Shown here piece by piece: positions 44,514-51,185 of a stretch of DNA of 61,401 nt. A model generated the notes under the pieces. It ran no database searches and was not told the origin of the DNA. It worked only from the letters and a program-made list of their open reading frames with translations. The stretch lies in assembly GCA_041725895.1 (NCBI GenBank), contig JBGRQA010000034.1, positions 1 to 61,401 of the forward strand, in the 5' to 3' direction. Each line of letters begins with the position of its first letter. Positions within the stretch are counted from its first letter, which is position 1. The position numbers and the translations under genes are program-made. This stretch comes from JBGRQA01 sp041725895. Lineage in GTDB: Bacteria; Bacteroidota; Bacteroidia; Bacteroidales; Marinifilaceae.

Positions 44514-45032
44514 CTATTTTTTTATTCTAATTTCCAGCACTCCGTTGTTGTATTTCCATTCCATATCCTCTGGCCTGGTCTTTATGGGAAGAAGTAACTC
44601 CTTACGATACTTTCTCCTCTTTCCAATGGCAACAATTCCCAGAATATCCTCCTTCAAATCAATTGCAATATCATTTTCGTCTATCCCAGGCATTTCAACA
44701 ACAACCATTACTTCCTTCTCTTCGTCAAAAATGTCAGTTAATGGTTCGCGCTCTTCTTCTACTTTAGGTCCTTTTGGAGTTTTCTTAATATTCCCAAAGG
44801 TTTCAACCTTGGGTTTGCCTCCCACAGCTGACTTAATAGTGAAACCGTATACTCCTTTCATTCCCTCTTTTATGTGATCCAGATCTAATTCGCCTTCCTT
44901 AGCGATTTCTCCCCCCTCTTCTTTCAGTTTTCCCGCTAAATCAACCAATTTTTCAATTCCTTTAAACAAGCCTCCAAAACCCGGGATATCAATGTCTATA
45001 TCCACTTTCTTTTGTTTTTTATCCTCAGTCAT
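44514..45032 (-). CDS. Hsp20-like gas vesicle protein (GvpH type)
   Basis: Protein of 172 residues. The N-terminal half is charged and helical (IDIDIPGFGGLFKGIEKLVD). The C-terminal 80 residues are an alpha-crystallin domain: VMVVVEMPGIDENDIAIDLK, then LLLPIKTRPEDMEW and the closing NNGVLEIRIKK. This is the pattern of GvpH/Hsp20 small chaperones found in gas-vesicle loci. It lies 75 bp after the second GvpJ-type gene and 3 bp before the ArsA-like gene. Confidence 0.85.
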   Translation of the reverse strand: MTEDKKQKKVDIDIDIPGFGGLFKGIEKLVDLAGKLKEEGGEIAKEGELDLDHIKEGMKGVYGFTIKSAVGGKPKVETFGNIKKTPKGPKVEEEREPLTDIFDEEKEVMVVVEMPGIDENDIAIDLKEDILGIVAIGKRRKYRKELLLPIKTRPEDMEWKYNNGVLEIRIKK

Positions 45033-45107
45033 TGTGTTTTATTTTTATGGTGAAAATTCTTCTTACTATAATGGCTGTTAACCTAAGTTTTAGATCAATT
45101 CAGATTT

Positions 45108-45404
45108 CTATCGGATAGTTGCTTCCAGTTTTTCAAGCCGTTCTTTCAGCTCCGCATTGTCTTTTTCGAGCTCTTTTTCTTTAGCCCTGGAAGAGAGGTA
45201 ACTATCCTCCTGCCACCAGTTAATGCCCATTTCCATTGCTTTGTCTACCGAAGCTACCAGCAGTCTTATTTTTATACTTAGCAAATCAATGTCGGCAACC
45301 TGAATTTTGATATCTCCAGCGATTACAATCCCTTTATCCAATACTCTTTCCAGAATATCCGCAAGATTTGTGGCATCGACGGAGTGGGTTAATTTTTGAG
45401 ACAT
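45108..45404 (-). CDS. gvpJ: GvpJ-type protein with coiled-coil tail
   Basis: Protein of 98 residues. Residues 10-65 are GvpA-like (NLADILERVLDKGIVIAGDI, then IQVADIDLLSIKIRLLVASV), followed by a Trp-rich bridge INWWQEDSYLSS and a C-terminal coiled coil (ELEKDNAELKERLEKLEATI). The long tail separates it from the rib-forming GvpA and fits GvpJ/M minor subunits thought to build the vesicle tips. Confidence 0.88.
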   Translation of the reverse strand: MSQKLTHSVDATNLADILERVLDKGIVIAGDIKIQVADIDLLSIKIRLLVASVDKAMEMGINWWQEDSYLSSRAKEKELEKDNAELKERLEKLEATIR

Positions 45405-45488
45405 TTCATATCCTCCTTTTGATTAGAGTTAGTGCACTTAGGAGCTATCCTTTCCCTTTCATTGTATTCAAAAGCACCTCCCAAACGG

Positions 45489-45806
45489 TTAATAATTTAT
45501 TGATACTGATTTCCATTCTTTGTTTTCGTCCCTGGCTTTTTTCAATTCGGCACTAAGGAACTCAAGATCCAGTCCTTCCATCTCTACCAACCGTTTGGTT
45601 TCGATTTCAATCTCTTCCAGGCGGTTGTTGATAACGTCCATTTTTATGGATAATTTATTCCTTTCCACCAATAGCCTTTCTTTCTCTTTTTCCAGCATAT
45701 ACAGCTCCAGATAGCTTGAACAATGTGTCTGTGGAATGGAACGTTTCCCTATAGTGGATAAGGTTTTTGTGCTATGCAATCCCCTTATTGAATTTATAGT
45801 CTTCAT
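45489..45806 (-). CDS. Coiled-coil gas-vesicle-operon protein, 105 residues
   Basis: Small protein with a basic, probably disordered N-terminus (RGLHSTKTLSTIGKRSIPQT) and a long coiled coil (SSYLELYMLEKEKERLLVER, KMDVINNRLEEIEIETKRLV). No enzyme motif. I recall small proteins with the same 'SSYLxLYML-KEKERL' block in gas-vesicle clusters of other bacteria but cannot name a function. It lies between gvpN and gvpJ. Confidence 0.7.
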   Translation of the reverse strand: MKTINSIRGLHSTKTLSTIGKRSIPQTHCSSYLELYMLEKEKERLLVERNKLSIKMDVINNRLEEIEIETKRLVEMEGLDLEFLSAELKKARDENKEWKSVSINY

Positions 45807-45882
45807 AGAATCGTTTTTATTTTATTCTCAATACTCTTTTGCTTTTTTTCCGACATTCATTAATGCGGCAGCAGCTTTTTAG

Positions 45883-46794
45883 CTAGGAATGTATTTGAAT
45901 CAGCTCCTCAATGATCTTTCTCACCCTGTCCTGGTTCGTTTTGGAACCCACTCTGCTGGTTTCAGAGGAGAGAATATCCTGACAAATGGTCCGAAAGGTA
46001 GAATTGGTTTTATCTGGTCTCAGCTTTAGCGTGGCAAGTGTGCTGGCAATCATTATAGAGCCGCGAATTGTAGGATCAAATTCTGTTTTCCCGGATTCTC
46101 GAAGTCCTCTAACGATTTTTACAATCTTCTCCGCATCCTTTTTCGATAATTGAGATTTTGCCTTGGTTATTTGCAACTCAGTTTCAAAATCAAAATGATC
46201 CAGGTCCATGGTAACCATTCTGTCGCGCAGAGCATCCTGGGTACGGTTCACCCCTGCATATTCTTCCGGATTGGAAGTAAAAATAGCTCTGAATTCAGGA
46301 TGAACTTTTAGGTAAGGGTCTTCGCCCCGCGATGCGGGTGTAGGCATTATTTTTTCCTGAAGTACCGACAGGAGAATATTGTTGGCTTCGGGCCTGGATC
46401 GTGTAAATTCATCATATATTAGGGTGAAACCATTCTTAACCGCAGTGGTTAAACGATTGTCCATCCAATTCATCGACAAATCCTCCTCGTATTTGTGAAC
46501 CAGATGGATGAATCGGTCGTTCACTTTCTTCAAGCGATAGCCGCTTTCATTTCCCACCAAATCGGATGTTTTGAACTCCGCATCTCCATGGATCATTACA
46601 ATGGGGCGGCCAATTCTATTGGCCAGATGCATGGCAATCGTTGTTTTCCCGGTGCCCGATGGTCCCCTGAAATGAATTGGAAAACCGGCTTTCATATAAG
46701 ACTCTGCACGTCCTACAACATCCTTAACATATTCCGTTTCAACAAAATTCACCAAAGGGGATGCCTGTAGTACGGTATCAAATTCCTGAATCAT
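45883..46794 (-). CDS. gvpN: Gas vesicle protein GvpN (MoxR-type AAA ATPase)
   Basis: Protein of 303 residues. P-loop HFRGPSGTGKTTIAMHLANR, pore-like region DLVGNESGY, Walker B FTLIYDEFTRSRPEANN, sensor IFTSNPEEYAG and the arginine region DALRDRMVTMDLDHF are all clear. GvpN promotes the enlargement of small biconical vesicles into full cylinders. It lies 88 bp after an 84-residue gene of the same operon. Confidence 0.95.
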   Translation of the reverse strand: MIQEFDTVLQASPLVNFVETEYVKDVVGRAESYMKAGFPIHFRGPSGTGKTTIAMHLANRIGRPIVMIHGDAEFKTSDLVGNESGYRLKKVNDRFIHLVHKYEEDLSMNWMDNRLTTAVKNGFTLIYDEFTRSRPEANNILLSVLQEKIMPTPASRGEDPYLKVHPEFRAIFTSNPEEYAGVNRTQDALRDRMVTMDLDHFDFETELQITKAKSQLSKKDAEKIVKIVRGLRESGKTEFDPTIRGSIMIASTLATLKLRPDKTNSTFRTICQDILSSETSRVGSKTNQDRVRKIIEELIQIHS

Positions 46795-46837
46795 TGCTAA
46801 CTCCTTTCTACTTTTATTAGTAATTGAATTAGTCCTG

Positions 46838-47092
46838 CTAATCCATCATCTTTTTCATATTCAATTTTGCTTCATTCAACTCTTTGCTGATCTTGATTCT
46901 CATTTCACTCCACCTTTTCCGGTATTGCAATGTTTTTTTCAACGCAGCTTGTCTTTTCTCAAGACCCGATCTTATATTCTTTAAAGCTTCCTCCATCTGT
47001 TTTCTGTCTGGTGCTATAAACAAAAAAAATACAGATAACCGTTTCCGGTTATTTGCACGCTCCCATTCCCTCTGCATTAATCCTTTACTCAT
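46838..47092 (-). CDS. Small basic gas-vesicle-operon protein, 84 residues
   Basis: Basic helical protein: N-terminal MQREWERANNRKRLSVFFLF, then IRSGLEKRQAALKKTLQYRK and a C-terminal amphipathic helix ISKELNEAKLNMKKMM. No known family. Its position between the repeat coiled-coil gene and gvpN, with matching codon use, supports a real gene. A soluble, possibly GvpA- or nucleic-acid-binding role is only a guess. Confidence 0.6.
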   Translation of the reverse strand: MSKGLMQREWERANNRKRLSVFFLFIAPDRKQMEEALKNIRSGLEKRQAALKKTLQYRKRWSEMRIKISKELNEAKLNMKKMMD

Positions 47093-47136
47093 CGTAAAGG
47101 ATTCCTATTGATTAATGGGCCAAAACTTTATATGTC

Positions 47137-47172
47137 ATTCCGGAATGGCTTATCGAAAAGCCACTCCGGAAT
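47137..47172. repeat. 15-bp hairpin built from two copies of the 21-bp repeat core
   Basis: Arms ATTCCGGAATGGCTT (47137-47151) and its near complement (47158-47172) pair with one mismatch around a 6-nt loop. It lies between the repeat coiled-coil gene and the 84-residue gene. There is no T tail, so processing or partial termination that sets gvp gene dosage is more likely than a true terminator. The core CCGGAATGGCTT is shared with the tandem repeat at 54341-54529. Confidence 0.6.
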
Positions 47173-47183
47173 TGGTATGCGAT

Positions 47184-48353
47184 TTAGATGTCAGCATGTG
47201 TGACAGGATAATAAACGTTATCTTGCTTCATCACTTTTCCATCATCTAGTAATCGTTTGGCCACATAGCCCAATTTCATTCGCTGTTCGCCGATGGGGGC
47301 TTCCATTTCCGATACCCGCACTCCATCCGGATGCGTATTTATGTAATCAAGAACTTTGTCTTCAACAGTTAAGGGTTTTGCCAGGGGTTCCCTGTCATTT
47401 GTCTCTGCCACCTTCCCATTGGCTTGCTTTTGTCGCTTTGATTTTGGTTTTTTCTCTTCCTCTTTTTCGGACTCCGGCATAAGAGGAATTTCTTGATTTG
47501 ATCTCATGTTGGCTATCATTTGCAAGTAATTTCTCCTACTATCAGCCATTTGAGCGTTTTCTTTTCTGAAATCATTTAATAGTCCTGAAGTAAAATCTTT
47601 TACTGATAACACTTCATTTCTAATGTTTTGCATTGTGGTTTGGAACTCCTCTATTCTTTCCGAATTTTGATGTCCGTTCCGTAAGTTCTCCGCCATCACA
47701 TTGCGATCGTTACCGAACTCATTTAGCAGGGTCTGGCTCGATGACTTTACTTTTTCCACTTCATTTGTAATATTTGATATTACATTGCGAACACCAGTCA
47801 TTATTTCATTGAATTCCTCTTTCCGGATACTCTGATCCCTCCTGAATTTCTCCTTTAATGAGCTTGCCATAAAATGGTGATCCTCATTAAATCCCTGCAG
47901 CATGGAGTGCGTGTTATTTCGAATTTCATTTACTTCGTGCGAAATATCTGACAAAACGTTATGGATCCCATTCATCATCCCCTCAAACTCCTCCTGTCTT
48001 TCACCTTCAATATGATTTAACTTTTCTTTGAATGAAGCTGTCTTTGAATGGTGAATTTTATTTAAATTCTGAAGCAGAGAATGCGTATCATTTCGAATCT
48101 CATTAACTTCATGAGTGATATCTGCTATGATGTTGTGAATTCCAGTCATCATTCCATCAAACTCCTCCTGGCGATTTGATTCTTCCTGATCCAGGTGAGT
48201 TCTTAATTTATCAGCCATATCCTGATGAGCTTTTCTAAACCCATCCAAAGTATTTTGAACTTCTGTTACCAGATTTTTATTTTCCTTGATTCGTTGTTGG
48301 TAAGAGTCTATCATCTCTTCTCCAAACCTTTTCATATCGTCAGCTAAACCCAT
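47184..48353 (-). CDS. 58-residue-repeat coiled-coil protein with winged-helix-like tail (GvpC-like role?)
   Basis: Protein of 389 residues starting at the ATG at 48353; an in-frame TTG lies upstream. After a first helix (MGLADDMKRFGEEMIDSYQQ) come tandem repeats with units of 58, 58 and 56 residues, starting MTGIHNIIADITHEVNEIRN, MNGIHNVLSDISHEVNEIRN and MTGVRNVISNITNEVEKV, with partial units on both sides. Each has a helix, an S/T-LL turn and a charged helix ending in EEF. A charged linker (SEKEEEKKPKSKRQKQ) leads to a C-terminal domain of about 50 residues (VLDYINTHPDGVRVSEMEAP, LGYVAKRLLDDGKVMKQDN) that reads as a winged helix. GvpC, the repeat protein that wraps vesicles, is otherwise absent here. 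Confidence 0.75.
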   Translation of the reverse strand: MGLADDMKRFGEEMIDSYQQRIKENKNLVTEVQNTLDGFRKAHQDMADKLRTHLDQEESNRQEEFDGMMTGIHNIIADITHEVNEIRNDTHSLLQNLNKIHHSKTASFKEKLNHIEGERQEEFEGMMNGIHNVLSDISHEVNEIRNNTHSMLQGFNEDHHFMASSLKEKFRRDQSIRKEEFNEIMTGVRNVISNITNEVEKVKSSSQTLLNEFGNDRNVMAENLRNGHQNSERIEEFQTTMQNIRNEVLSVKDFTSGLLNDFRKENAQMADSRRNYLQMIANMRSNQEIPLMPESEKEEEKKPKSKRQKQANGKVAETNDREPLAKPLTVEDKVLDYINTHPDGVRVSEMEAPIGEQRMKLGYVAKRLLDDGKVMKQDNVYYPVTHADI

Positions 48354-48498
48354 ATTAGTATCTCCTATTTTTATTGCCTTTTTATCAGCATAATGATTTA
48401 ATAACAACTAAAGTTAATTCATGTGAACTACACATAGTTTCAGAGTCATACGATGGGAGTTGGTTGGACAAAACTTGTCGAACTTGCTGCCTGTATTA

Positions 48499-49101
48499 TT
48501 AGTTATTCACTATATTGTTGATTACCATTTTTATATCCTTCATCCTTACATCGTCAACCTTATCAAGAAGGTTTTTAAAGCTACAGGAAAGAGTATTATG
48601 AATTTCCTGGAACTTCAGGAACTGATTCAACACGAATTCCTTTCGTGTTTCCTGATCTTTTGAAATACGATGTAGGCTCTCCTTAAATTCTTCGATTTTG
48701 TCAACGGACATTTTGCCCGGGGTGCTGTTTAATTCGAGAAGACCGGTCTTTAGGCTGCGTGCCATAGACTTCTGCTCCTCCACGTAGTCAAAAAAGTGCT
48801 TCTCTGCATCCTCTTCCTTCTCTTTTAAAAACAAAAGGAAATCGTCCATCACCTTGTCGTAATCCTTCCTCCGAAGCGAACCGTTTATTGCTAAATTTTC
48901 CCGTAACTGAAAAGTCAGGTTATTTCTTTCCTCTCTTAACTCACGAAAGGATTTTTGAAAGTCATTCAATAAGTTATGTGATGATTCGGCAATGGCTTCA
49001 GAAGCCGTAAAAACAGATTCAATCTGATGGAGTCGCTCTTCGTACGAACCAACCAGATTTTCAATAAACTCATTAATATCGGTGGAGGTCACTGTTCCCA
49101 T
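48499..49101 (-). CDS. Coiled-coil gas-vesicle protein, paralogue of the repeat protein
   Basis: Protein of 200 residues with the ATG at 49101; an upstream TTG at 49146 would add 15 residues. It is helical throughout. Its first part (LVGSYEERLHQIESVFTASE, LLNDFQKSFRELREERNNL, RRKDYDKVMDDFLLFL) lines up with the start of the next protein (DSYQQRIKENKNLV, TLDGFRKAHQDMADKLR, RQEEFDGMM), so the two share ancestry. It lacks the multiple repeats and the winged-helix tail. It directly follows gvpA, the usual position of gvpC. Confidence 0.7.
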   Translation of the reverse strand: MGTVTSTDINEFIENLVGSYEERLHQIESVFTASEAIAESSHNLLNDFQKSFRELREERNNLTFQLRENLAINGSLRRKDYDKVMDDFLLFLKEKEEDAEKHFFDYVEEQKSMARSLKTGLLELNSTPGKMSVDKIEEFKESLHRISKDQETRKEFVLNQFLKFQEIHNTLSCSFKNLLDKVDDVRMKDIKMVINNIVNN

Positions 49102-49216
49102 TTCTTCAGAATTATTTTGATCCTTGTAAATAGAAATTCTTGGCAAAACATGCTGGTTCCCTTATTGAGGACAGGATGCTTTAGCAAGAAATCTCGTTAA
49201 ACTGCTTTTTAAGCAC

Positions 49217-49423
49217 CTATGCGGCCTTCGCAGTTAATCCGATTGCTTCTGCATACTTCAGATAAGTCTCTACAGATGCTACCATTGCTCTTGCTTCAAT
49301 TGCAAGTAGTTCAATACCCACTAATGATACTCTTACCCAAGCATCAACTACCACACCTTTGTCAAGGATACGGTCTACTACTTCAACAAGGCTTGATGAG
49401 CCTACAGCTTTTTCAATTGCCAT
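49217..49423 (-). CDS. gvpA: Major gas vesicle structural protein GvpA
   Basis: Rib-forming shell protein of 68 residues. Residues 9-60 contain the conserved SSLVEVVDRILDKGVVVDAW, VRVSLVGIELLAIEARAMVA and SVETYLKYAEAIGL, essentially the standard GvpA sequence. A strong ribosome site (AGGAG, 8 bp before the ATG) is unusual for this genome and fits very high expression. A sigma-54 promoter candidate lies about 80 bp upstream. It is the first gene of the operon. Confidence 0.98.
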   Translation of the reverse strand: MAIEKAVGSSSLVEVVDRILDKGVVVDAWVRVSLVGIELLAIEARAMVASVETYLKYAEAIGLTAKAA

Positions 49424-49501
49424 TTTAAACTCCTTTCATTAAATTAATACATCCGTGCTTTAATGTGAGGGACGGTTTACCTCTTTGGTATCTATCAGTA
49501 A

Positions 49502-49516
49502 CCAATAGGTGTGCCA
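49502..49516 (-). promoter_or_regulatory. Sigma-54 (-24/-12) promoter of the gvp operon
   Basis: Minus-strand TGGCACACCTATTGG matches the consensus TGGCAC-N5-TTGC at every conserved position except the last (C to G), with exactly 10 bp between the GG at -24 and the -12 pair. It lies about 80 bp upstream of the gvpA start. The NtrC-type activator gene ends about 200 bp further upstream. Inverted octamers TCTTACTG (49521-49528) and CAGTAAGA (49634-49641) are possible activator sites, though weak evidence. Confidence 0.65.
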
Positions 49517-49651
49517 GTTTTCTTACTGCAGAGTTTAGAAAGGGATAGGATTATTGGAAGGCATGATTTACTCAGGGAAAGAAAATTTGAGAAAAAATAT
49601 CCGCTTATCATATTTTGCTATCAAACCGGAAAACAGTAAGATTTTTACAAC

Positions 49652-49679
49652 AAAAAAACGCACATGTGTGCGTTTTTTT
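49652..49679 (-). terminator. Terminator of the NtrC-type regulator gene
   Basis: Perfect 14-bp inverted repeat AAAAAAACGCACAT/ATGTGCGTTTTTTT. It follows the regulator stop at 49714 by 35 bp and separates it from the gvpA promoter. Confidence 0.92.
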
Positions 49680-49713
49680 CAGGAGTAGTTTCAGGGGGTT
49701 ACTTCAACTGCAA

Positions 49714-51138
49714 CTATCCTATTTTATGGATATTAATTTCATGTTTTTTCATTCTTCGAATCAGTGAATCGCGGGTAATTCCCAGTGATTCTGCCGCAGC
49801 TTTTTGGTTGAAATCATTCCTTTTCAGAGCTTGGCGGATCAGTTTCTTTTCATTTTCCTTTAGATTCAGCTGTGGAATATCCGTTTCTGCCAGGGATCTG
49901 CTTTTGGATTTTATCGGAAAATCATGTGTGCCCAATGTATTTCCCTTACATAATATTATTGCCCTTTCAGTCATGTTTTTCAATTCTCTAACATTGCCGG
50001 GAAATTCATATTGCTTTAGAGTCCTTATGGCTTGTTGGTCGATACGTGGCAGTGGTTTTTTCAGCTTTATGGAAAAAGCCTTTACAAAATGTTGCAGAAG
50101 AGGAGGTATATCATCGGGGCGTTGCCTAAGGGGAGGAATATGTATGTGCAAGGTGTTCAAACGGTGCAGCAAATCAAGTCTGAATTTATTTTCTCCTACC
50201 AACTTTTCCACATCATGATTGGTTGCCGATATGATCCGAAAATCGGTTGAAACTTGTTTTGTCTCCCCCACCCGTGTGATTTTCTTTTCTTCAATAGCTC
50301 TCAAAATTTTAGCCTGTAAATTAAAAGGCATATCTGCGATTTCATCCAAAAAGAGTGTGCCTTTATTGGAGACCTCAAAGAATCCCTTTTTATCCGTAAT
50401 CGCACCTGTAAAGGATCCTTTCTTATGTCCAAAGAACTCACTCTCAAGCAAGGAATCTGTAATAGCGCTGCTATTTACAGCACAAAAAACATGGTCTTTG
50501 CGCTCACTATTGTAGTGTATTATTCTGGCAATATTCTCCTTTCCGGTTCCACTTTCCCCGGTAATCAAAATATTGGTGTCGGGGAATTTGGAGGCGGTAA
50601 TCGCCATCTCTAACACCTCCCTTATTTGTTGACTCTGACCTATAAAATCACGTTCAATTCTATCCTGTAAACTGGAAGAAATCAAGGAATTTTTGGCCTC
50701 CATCTGCTTCAGCTTCTGCTGTAGGAAAAGGAATTTTCTGGTGCGTTGTATGGCAATTTGAATGTCTATATGACGAAAAGGTTTCCTTAAATAATCCAAG
50801 GCGCCCAATCGCATGGAATTAATTACCGTGTCCATATCTCCATGCGCCGATATTACAATGATTTCGAGATTGGAATTTTTTGCCTTAATGTCGGTTATCA
50901 GATCCAAACCGTTGCAACCCGGCAACCGAACATCCAAAATTAACAGATCAATCTCCTCCCTGTTCAAAATCTCCATTCCGCGAGCTGCAGTATTGGCCGA
51001 AAAAGCTTCGTAGCCTGAGATCTCCAGAAACTCCTGGATTTCTTCGGTAAAATTCTTCTCATCATCAATTATTAGAATGTTGATCTTAGTATCTTTTTTT
51101 TCAATGGATTCTACTACATCTGTTTGGTTCGCATTCAT
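49714..51138 (-). CDS. NtrC-family sigma-54 response regulator
   Basis: Protein of 474 residues. Receiver (about 18-135) with phospho-Asp in LLILDVRLPGCNGLDLI and Lys in LDYLRKPF; AAA+ domain (about 165-395) with ILITGESGTGKENIARII, the sigma-54 contact loop as GSFTGA in place of GAFTGA, and TLFLDEIADMP; C-terminal Fis-type HTH (RNDFNQKAAAESLGITRDSL). It is probably the direct activator of the gvp operon, whose -24/-12 promoter lies just downstream, and is paired with the hybrid kinase gene 47 bp upstream. Confidence 0.95.
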   Translation of the reverse strand: MNANQTDVVESIEKKDTKINILIIDDEKNFTEEIQEFLEISGYEAFSANTAARGMEILNREEIDLLILDVRLPGCNGLDLITDIKAKNSNLEIIVISAHGDMDTVINSMRLGALDYLRKPFRHIDIQIAIQRTRKFLFLQQKLKQMEAKNSLISSSLQDRIERDFIGQSQQIREVLEMAITASKFPDTNILITGESGTGKENIARIIHYNSERKDHVFCAVNSSAITDSLLESEFFGHKKGSFTGAITDKKGFFEVSNKGTLFLDEIADMPFNLQAKILRAIEEKKITRVGETKQVSTDFRIISATNHDVEKLVGENKFRLDLLHRLNTLHIHIPPLRQRPDDIPPLLQHFVKAFSIKLKKPLPRIDQQAIRTLKQYEFPGNVRELKNMTERAIILCKGNTLGTHDFPIKSKSRSLAETDIPQLNLKENEKKLIRQALKRNDFNQKAAAESLGITRDSLIRRMKKHEINIHKIG

Positions 51139-51185
51139 AAACTTCTATTTATTTAGTCAATTGAAAAAGGATATAAGCCTAACAG

